Shown here: positions 7,207 to 11,121 of the stretch, in pieces
How the letters are laid out: each line of letters opens with the position of its first letter
How positions within the stretch are numbered: position 1 is the first letter of the stretch
Origin: CAZPZZ01 sp964591245
Lineage (GTDB): Bacteria; Acidobacteriota; Vicinamibacteria; Vicinamibacterales; UBA8438
Assembly (NCBI GenBank): GCA_964591245.1
Contig: CAZPZZ010000135.1
Span: 1-11,121 of the forward strand
DNA length: 11,121 bases
Reading direction: 5' to 3'
Translations under genes and position numbers: made by a program
Notes under the pieces: generated by a model
Told to the model about the DNA's origin: nothing
Database searches by the model: none
What the model saw: the letters and a program-made list of their open reading frames with translations, nothing else

Positions 7207-7974
7207 CTATTGAAACCATGGCGTGTGGGGGCGATTCAAGACCACGGCGTCATAGACGTTCTCTCCGGTGCAGGAGGCGAAATTTTCATTGTAGTCGGCG
7301 TAGAAACGCCACCCGCCCTGGGCCCTGCTTTCATGGTCCGCAACGAGTGCCGCCCAGTCTGGATAAAAGTAGAGATGCGCAGCTTCACCCAATCGAGTGT
7401 CTGTCCTGATACCGGCCTGCGGAAACATGATGGTGTATGCCATGCGAGCGTTCGACTCATTCAATCTGTTGACAAATTCTTGATGCCTCGCTCGCAGGGC
7501 TGTGCGCGTCACACCCTCCAGGCGCGTGCACCAATCCCAGGAGACCAGCATGCGGTCATCATCCTGGACGTCGTTCGCATATCTGAGAAAGCTCGTGTTC
7601 AGCGATGTCTGGCATGAGACAACCTCAAAGATTCCGGCTCTCGCTTCTTGTCCATTTGCATCCCACCACTCTGCAGTCTCCGCTGCTTCACTGAATGGAA
7701 TGTAGCTGACCCAGATCAGATCAAGCGGCGGATTGCCATAGCGTGGAGTGAGTTGAAACGTGAGGCCATTGAAACGACCCTCATCAGCGGCCGCACGCCA
7801 GGCCTGCATCGCTTGGTCCAGATCTGTCATCGATTTGCCGGCATTGAACGTGCAGAGATAGACCTCGGCGGCCGTGGGGCGGACGGGATCGATGATTCCC
7901 GGTTCCTGTGCGAAGGCCTTTTCGGCCATGACGACCGCAAGGGACAGACTAACTGCGTAGATCAGTGTCTTCAT
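7207..7974 (-). CDS. Exported four-cysteine protein of unknown function, paralog 4 of 4 (most divergent)
   Basis: A 255-residue protein with a clear signal peptide ending AFAQ at residue 23. I recognise no characterised family. The mature part has exactly four cysteines, at 41, 121, 149 and 235. The first module starts VYLCTFNAGKSMTDLDQAM (38-56) and runs through LDLIWVSYIPF (84-94) to Cys121. The second starts DWCTRLEGVTRTAL (147-160) and runs through HLYFYPDWAALV (200-211) to Cys235. Both halves appear to follow helix-strand-strand-helix patterns, like a tandem dimeric alpha/beta-barrel (Dabb/ferredoxin-like) module; this fold is inference. I recall, unchecked, similar 'CTFxxGKxxxDL' secreted proteins in marine bacteria. 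The site GGAGAGGAA ends 6 nt before the ATG. The gene is 133 bp downstream of its neighbour and is the last of four before the receptor. Disulfide bonding in the periplasm is likely. Confidence 0.88.
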   Translation of the reverse strand: MKTLIYAVSLSLAVVMAEKAFAQEPGIIDPVRPTAAEVYLCTFNAGKSMTDLDQAMQAWRAAADEGRFNGLTFQLTPRYGNPPLDLIWVSYIPFSEAAETAEWWDANGQEARAGIFEVVSCQTSLNTSFLRYANDVQDDDRMLVSWDWCTRLEGVTRTALRARHQEFVNRLNESNARMAYTIMFPQAGIRTDTRLGEAAHLYFYPDWAALVADHESRAQGGWRFYADYNENFASCTGENVYDAVVLNRPHTPWFQ

Positions 7975-8048
7975 GATGTATTCCTCTCCGTATCGTGACG
8001 TTGTAAAGCTTGTAGGAAGCGAGGGTCTTTTCCCGCCTGTCGTGGAAT

Positions 8049-8067
8049 AGGGCTCCTCGCAAGCCCT
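8049..8067 (-). terminator. Hairpin in the gap between paralogs 3 and 4 (weak)
   Basis: The arms AGGGCT (8049-8054) and AGCCCT (8062-8067) flank a 7-nt loop about 40 nt after the stop codon of the gene ending at 8108. The 6-bp stem is GC-rich, but no T-run follows on the minus strand. It could set relative expression within the cluster; evidence is slight. Confidence 0.22.
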
Positions 8068-8107
8068 GCGTACGGTTTCGTCTATTTCTGAGGTGACCTG
8101 CCTCGTG

Positions 8108-8890
8108 TCATTGTTGGTTGTCGGACCGGTGAATGACGTAACTCTTCCAGAGGTGACTGTCGCGACAGGTCATGGGCCGTTCTCTGGTCGAGCCGGCGAA
8201 CAGCATCCTATTTTGCTGGTCGAGCCTGTTGGCTAAATCGGTGGCATTGGCCCCGATTCGTCTGATCCAGACTCTTGTTCGAGCTTCGACATCCGGCCGA
8301 GAGCCCATTACCGTATGTGCAACCTGGATAAGCGTATTGTCTCCAGCGTCCTGCCAACGCTGTGTGACCTCATTCATGTAGTTGTAGACCTGGCGAATCG
8401 ATTGACCCGGGTTAATGTCACAGCGGCGGGTGGCGACGAGTGTCTCGTCCGACGTATTGCCGTCATACGCGTTGCCGCCGGGGATTGTACGAAGTACGTC
8501 AATGAAGCGGCCGCCCAGGTCGCACTCTGTCATCTCCAGGAAATGCCGTCTTGGTGACGGTGTCATCCGTGTTGAATTGGGAGCTTGTCTGGCTTCGAAT
8601 CGCTCCACCATCTGGGCAAAGCTGGAGTAGTAGCTTACGACGAGAAAGTCGTAGGAATCGTTGAAGGTACTGTTCACGACCCAAGGCTCTCGAAAGAATA
8701 TGGTGTTTGGGGCGTTTTCATCCATGGTCATGCGACGGGCTACCTCCACCACGTCGCGCATGCTGTAGCCAGCCTTGATTGCGCAGGAGACTGTCACGTT
8801 GACCGCACCGGGAGGGATCTCCTGCGCGCGCGCGTCAAAGCCGTTGAAGAGGACCATTCCGACAAGCGAGAGAATAAGGAGGGCTTTCAC
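8108..8890 (-). CDS. Exported four-cysteine protein of unknown function, paralog 3 of 4
   Basis: A 260-residue exported protein with a signal peptide ending ARAQ at about residue 23. It starts with GTG, supported by AAGGAAA six nt upstream. Its only cysteines are 36, 123, 157 and 242. The first module, VSCAIKAGYSMRDVVEVAR (34-52), then APNTIFFREPW (60-70) and SYDFLVVSYYSSFAQMVER (79-97), aligns closely with paralogs 1 and 2. The second module begins RRCDINPGQSIRQVYNYM (155-172), which resembles the start of the first and makes this the copy in which the internal duplication is easiest to see. No enzymatic motif was recognised. The gap to the upstream gene is 105 bp. A structural, ligand-binding or secreted-enzyme role are all open. 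Confidence 0.88.
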   Translation of the reverse strand: MKALLILSLVGMVLFNGFDARAQEIPPGAVNVTVSCAIKAGYSMRDVVEVARRMTMDENAPNTIFFREPWVVNSTFNDSYDFLVVSYYSSFAQMVERFEARQAPNSTRMTPSPRRHFLEMTECDLGGRFIDVLRTIPGGNAYDGNTSDETLVATRRCDINPGQSIRQVYNYMNEVTQRWQDAGDNTLIQVAHTVMGSRPDVEARTRVWIRRIGANATDLANRLDQQNRMLFAGSTRERPMTCRDSHLWKSYVIHRSDNQQ

Positions 8891-8995
8891 AGTTGCTTTC
8901 CTTTCAGTATCGATGCTGCGTGTACGACCGTCGTGCGTGACTCACTGACGAAAGGGCGTCCAGGGTCTCAGGGCGCGCAGAAGCGAGGCTTCAGA

Positions 8996-9742
8996 TTATT
9001 CAGACGCGCTGACAAATATTCTGTGGGAAAGCCAGAAGTTTGGGAGATCGCAAGACAAGCGACTGTCGCGTCCGACGCCCTCTGTGAAATTAAAACCGTC
9101 AAGGATGAGATCATTGATCTGCCCGGCATCAGCGACGGTGGGTGGAACAAAGCGAAGGGAGATCTGTTGGTTGGTTTTGATCGGGTTCCCTCCGTAGGTT
9201 CTGACGTCCACGGCAGCGTGTGGGTTCACGCCTTCCGCGGCAAAATTGTTTGCCACGATTGAGCCGACGCGGATCGCGTCGGCCAGGTTCCTGCCGTTGA
9301 GTTCGCACCGCTGGTTCATCATGACGGTGAGTGGTTCAAGGAGGTCGGCCCCCTGATTGGCGGTGTGACTGCTCAGCAGCAATGGCGAGCCGCACGTCAT
9401 CATGTCGCGAGCCAGGACGCCGCTCGATGACGTGGGTGCGGATCGCTGATTGCCTCTGCGCCGAATCAGCTCGGAATAGCTCGGATAGAAGAAGGCGACG
9501 GTAAAGTCGTAATTCTCGGTAAATCCGGATCTCACGTAGAGGGCCTCACGGAAGTACACGGCATTTGGCGCGTACTCACCAAAATCGTAGGCTCGCGCGA
9601 GCGTCACGACCTCATCCATGGAGTATCCAGGGTTGAGTGAGCAGGGCATGACGCGGATGACCTGTCGATCGGGTATTTGGGCATGCGTAATCCCGCCGAG
9701 CACAAAGAGAAGCGCGATGACGGCGTAGAGACTGGATTTCAT
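8996..9742 (-). CDS. Exported four-cysteine protein of unknown function, paralog 2 of 4
   Basis: A 248-residue exported protein with a signal peptide ending THAQ at residue 22. Cysteines are at 34, 117, 146 and 231 only. The first module reads MPCSLNPGYSMDEVVTLAR (32-50), YAPNAVYFREALYV (57-70) and ENYDFTVAFFYPSYSEL (76-92), then MMTCGS (114-119). The second module starts NQRCELNG (143-150) and contains VANNFAAEG (163-171), shared almost exactly with paralog 1 (IAANFAAEG). These two copies are therefore probably the most recent duplicates. The site AAGGAA ends 7 nt before the ATG. The start lies 27 bp after the paralog 1 stop codon, which argues for one transcript. I cannot assign a function. 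Conserved aromatic and Arg/Glu positions (F-R-E, Y-P-S-Y) might line a binding cleft; that is inference. Confidence 0.88.
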   Translation of the reverse strand: MKSSLYAVIALLFVLGGITHAQIPDRQVIRVMPCSLNPGYSMDEVVTLARAYDFGEYAPNAVYFREALYVRSGFTENYDFTVAFFYPSYSELIRRRGNQRSAPTSSSGVLARDMMTCGSPLLLSSHTANQGADLLEPLTVMMNQRCELNGRNLADAIRVGSIVANNFAAEGVNPHAAVDVRTYGGNPIKTNQQISLRFVPPTVADAGQINDLILDGFNFTEGVGRDSRLSCDLPNFWLSHRIFVSASE

Positions 9743-9769
9743 GACTGCATTCCTTTCGGCGTAGATGCG

Positions 9770-10519
9770 CTAGTTGGCGGCGGCGTGAACCTTGTGGGTG
9801 TTCCATCCGGACCATCTGTTACAGCTGAAGCCAGCTGGTGGCAGGCCGGCGCCCGGCCGGAAGCCGGTGCGGAGGAGGTCAAGTCGTGTGGCAATCCCGG
9901 CAGGGGTCGAACCGACCACGCCGATCATGAACTGGGAGTTGGTGAGGCCGATGCTGCCACCGACCGCTGGGGCGAAGACTTGGACCAGCATGTCGTTTCC
10001 TTCGGCGGCAAAATTGGCCGCGATGGTAGCGATTCGATTGTACGCCGCGCGCCGGGTCGTGTTGGTGGCGTCACACAGTCTCGTCAACATGGCGGTCGCA
10101 TCGCCCGGATTGCCTTCGCCAAAATGGACGATGGTGCTCTCGACGAGAAAGACGGGCCCGCAGGTGGTCATGCTCTGGGGTGACACGTGGCCGACTGGTG
10201 GAAGCGGCGAAACATTTCGGGCAGCTCGCCGTTCGAACATTTCTTCGTAACTCGGGTAGTAGGACGCGAGCTGGAAATCCCAGTTCTCCTGATACTCGGG
10301 TGACGCAATTACCGCCTCGCGCATGAATACGAGATTCGGTGAATTGGCGTCTCGTGGAAGGGCACGCGCGGCCGTGACCACGTCCGCAAACGTGTAGCCG
10401 TCGTTCACGTTGCAGTTACGCGTGCGAACCACGGACGCGGGATTCCCGGTCTGGGCCATGAGAGATGATGCGCTGATGAGGAGCGTGGCAATAGAAAGGG
10501 CGAGTTGGGGAAATTTCAT
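9770..10519 (-). CDS. Exported four-cysteine protein of unknown function, paralog 1 of 4 (first in the cluster)
   Basis: A 249-residue exported protein; the signal peptide MKFPQLALSIATLLISASSLMAQ ends near residue 23 (shown here as its first 23 residues, split by the hydrophobic core at 6-20). The frame is open upstream to 10669, but those 50 residues are Arg/Pro-rich and precede the signal peptide. The ATG at 10519 has AGGAG 10 nt upstream and is chosen. Cysteines are at 36, 120, 149 and 233 only. The first module carries RNCNVNDGYTFADVV (34-48), SPNLVFMREAV (60-70), NWDFQLASYYPSYEEMFERR (79-98) and MTTCGP (117-122); the second runs from TRLCDATN (146-153) to FSCNRW (231-236). The gene heads a same-strand series of three more paralogs and a TonB-dependent receptor. 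Function is unknown. Confidence 0.88.
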   Translation of the reverse strand: MKFPQLALSIATLLISASSLMAQTGNPASVVRTRNCNVNDGYTFADVVTAARALPRDANSPNLVFMREAVIASPEYQENWDFQLASYYPSYEEMFERRAARNVSPLPPVGHVSPQSMTTCGPVFLVESTIVHFGEGNPGDATAMLTRLCDATNTTRRAAYNRIATIAANFAAEGNDMLVQVFAPAVGGSIGLTNSQFMIGVVGSTPAGIATRLDLLRTGFRPGAGLPPAGFSCNRWSGWNTHKVHAAAN

Positions 10520-10529
10520 GGGGTCTGTT

Positions 10530-10534
10530 CTCCT
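10530..10534 (-). promoter_or_regulatory. Shine-Dalgarno site that fixes the start of paralog 1
   Basis: The minus strand reads AGGAG, followed by 10 nt and the ATG at 10519. The longer frame starting at 10669 lacks a signal-peptide-like beginning, so this site decides the start. Confidence 0.75.
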
Positions 10535-10587
10535 GTGCTTGGGTGAACGGCCTGTTGGGATGAGAATGGCGCCATACTTCGCTGTGG

Positions 10588-10605
10588 GCCTCCCCCGGGG
10601 AAGGC
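10588..10605. promoter_or_regulatory. GC-rich 18-bp near-perfect palindrome upstream of the four-paralog cluster
   Basis: GCCTCCCCCGGGGAAGGC pairs with itself at eight of nine positions (one C/A mismatch). It lies 69-86 bp before the ATG at 10519 and downstream of the candidate promoter at 10759-10786. It could be a dimeric regulator site or a hairpin with almost no loop in the leader. Neither is shown by the sequence alone. Confidence 0.33.
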
Positions 10606-10758
10606 ACGAGATCAGACGAGAGTGGCGGGGAGGGATGGCTCGCGTGTGAGTTACGCACGTCGCGCACATCCCTCGGAGCCCGGTGCTCTCTCATCGTACG
10701 AGACCGAGCGCCAGTGAGGCCCTCCCGGGTCAATCAGTTCGCTATGAGTAATTCAGAG

Positions 10759-10786
10759 ACTATGTTTTGGAAATTGGCGGTGTCAA
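10759..10786 (-). promoter_or_regulatory. Candidate sigma70-type promoter for the paralog cluster
   Basis: On the minus strand a perfect TTGACA (10786-10781) is followed by a 16-bp spacer and CATAGT (10764-10759), four of six matches to the -10 consensus. Transcription would start near 10752 and give a leader of roughly 230 nt before the ATG at 10519, with the GC-rich palindrome inside it. Consensus rules may not hold for this phylum. Confidence 0.35.
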
Positions 10787-10790
10787 CAGG

Positions 10791-10988
10791 ATGGATGCCT
10801 ATTTACGGCACATCGAGTTAAAAACGCAGACGTTGATTAAATATGAGATAAAACACCGGCAAGAAGGGCATCCTGTGAGGTTATCGAGGTGGGAACAGGA
10901 AGCCTGGCAGCGCATCGGTGTCCATCGCAAATGTAGGCAATGGCGGGTCAAGCGGATCAAGATGAGACGAGATGTGATGTCATGCTAG
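10791..10988 (+). CDS. Doubtful small basic protein (65 residues), unknown
   Basis: An ORF starting MDAYLRHIELKTQTL and rich in Lys, Arg, His, Gln and Trp, ending RRDVMSC. It has no signal peptide, membrane segment or recognised domain. A TTG at 10767 would add eight residues. The ribosome binding site is poor: AGG directly abuts the ATG, and a weak GGCGG lies about 10 nt upstream. Its codons are less GC-rich at third positions than those of the certain genes, so it is either chance or a gene of different origin. It is divergent from the paralog cluster and overlaps the candidate promoter there. A DNA- or RNA-binding role could be imagined from its charge, but nothing supports it. Confidence 0.28.
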   Translation: MDAYLRHIELKTQTLIKYEIKHRQEGHPVRLSRWEQEAWQRIGVHRKCRQWRVKRIKMRRDVMSC

Positions 10989-11099
10989 TCGACAGGGGGA
11001 AGACGGGTTGGGGAGCGGGCCGCGCCCTCGATCGCGCGCTACTCGACCGATGGATGCGGGCGCCGAGGGTGCGGGGACGGTCAGCGTGTGGAGGAATGT
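10989..11099. other. Short GC-rich intergenic stretch, nothing recognised
   Basis: Between the doubtful small ORF and the possible gene start at the right edge. I see no terminator with a T-run and no repeat; the only notable element is the GGAGGA at 11090-11095 serving the next start. Confidence 0.4.
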
Positions 11100-11121
11100 A
11101 TGGTGAATAGACGTCGGTTCA
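11100..11121 (+). CDS. Possible start of a Tat-exported protein (cut by the window edge)
   Basis: Only seven codons are visible, reading MVNRRRF. They follow GGAGGA (11090-11095) with a 4-nt spacer, a little short but usable. N-R-R-R-F matches the x-R-R-x-F core of twin-arginine signal peptides, which would be confirmed by a following hydrophobic stretch outside the window. With so few residues this may be chance. Confidence 0.33.

Noticed and set aside
8980..8992. GAAGC/GCTTC hairpin directly after the paralog 2 stop codon
   Set aside because: Stem of 5 bp with a 3-nt loop and no T-run; too common by chance.
8585..9262. 225-codon plus-strand ORF across paralogs 2 and 3
   Set aside because: Antisense to two well-supported genes and their gap; no recognisable features.
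10520..10669. 50-residue N-terminal extension of paralog 1
   Set aside because: It is Arg/Pro/His-rich, precedes a complete signal peptide, and the internal ATG at 10519 has a good ribosome binding site.

Overview
The window reads as a secretome and cell-surface locus of a diderm (Gram-negative-type) bacterium of moderately high GC. The diderm call rests on a complete TonB-dependent outer-membrane receptor ending in Phe, and on signal peptides on nearly every product. A phylum cannot be fixed from the sequence. The carboxypeptidase-regulatory-like domain at the front of the receptor is common in Acidobacteriota and Bacteroidota, but this is only a hint. No rRNA, tRNA, CRISPR array, insertion sequence or phage gene was recognised.

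Layout, left to right. The left edge (1-475, minus) holds the N-terminal half of an exported matrixin-like metalloprotease; its zinc motif would lie beyond the edge. Divergent from it is a SnoaL-like/NTF2-fold protein (622-1053, plus). The 146-bp gap between the two carries a 14-bp imperfect direct repeat at 64-bp spacing. Convergent with the SnoaL gene is a 1064-residue exported protein (1079-4273, minus). It joins a serine-protease fold that has lost its whole catalytic triad, a second one with an intact triad, a carboxypeptidase-regulatory-like beta domain, and a C-terminal metzincin with HExxHxxGxxH and a Met-turn. A 535-bp gene-free stretch separates it from the TonB-dependent receptor (4809-6998, minus).

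Upstream of the receptor, on the same strand, lie four tandem genes for exported proteins of 248-260 residues (7207-7974, 8108-8890, 8996-9742, 9770-10519). I do not recognise a named family with a known function. The four are clearly related: each has exactly four cysteines, with spacings of 80-87, 28-34 and 84-86 residues. Each also looks like an internal tandem duplication of one Cys-bracketed alpha/beta module. Two of the genes are only 27 bp apart, so at least part of the cluster is probably co-transcribed. A candidate sigma70-type promoter and a GC-rich palindrome lie upstream of the first gene. The right edge has a doubtful 65-residue ORF and possibly the first codons of a Tat-exported protein.

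How the parts may work together (inference): two extracytoplasmic proteases, an outer-membrane importer and four paralogous disulfide-type secreted proteins on one strand suggest breakdown, capture or uptake of an external substrate. No function in the window is known directly. The four-paralog cluster and the pseudoprotease/protease/metzincin fusion deserve most attention.
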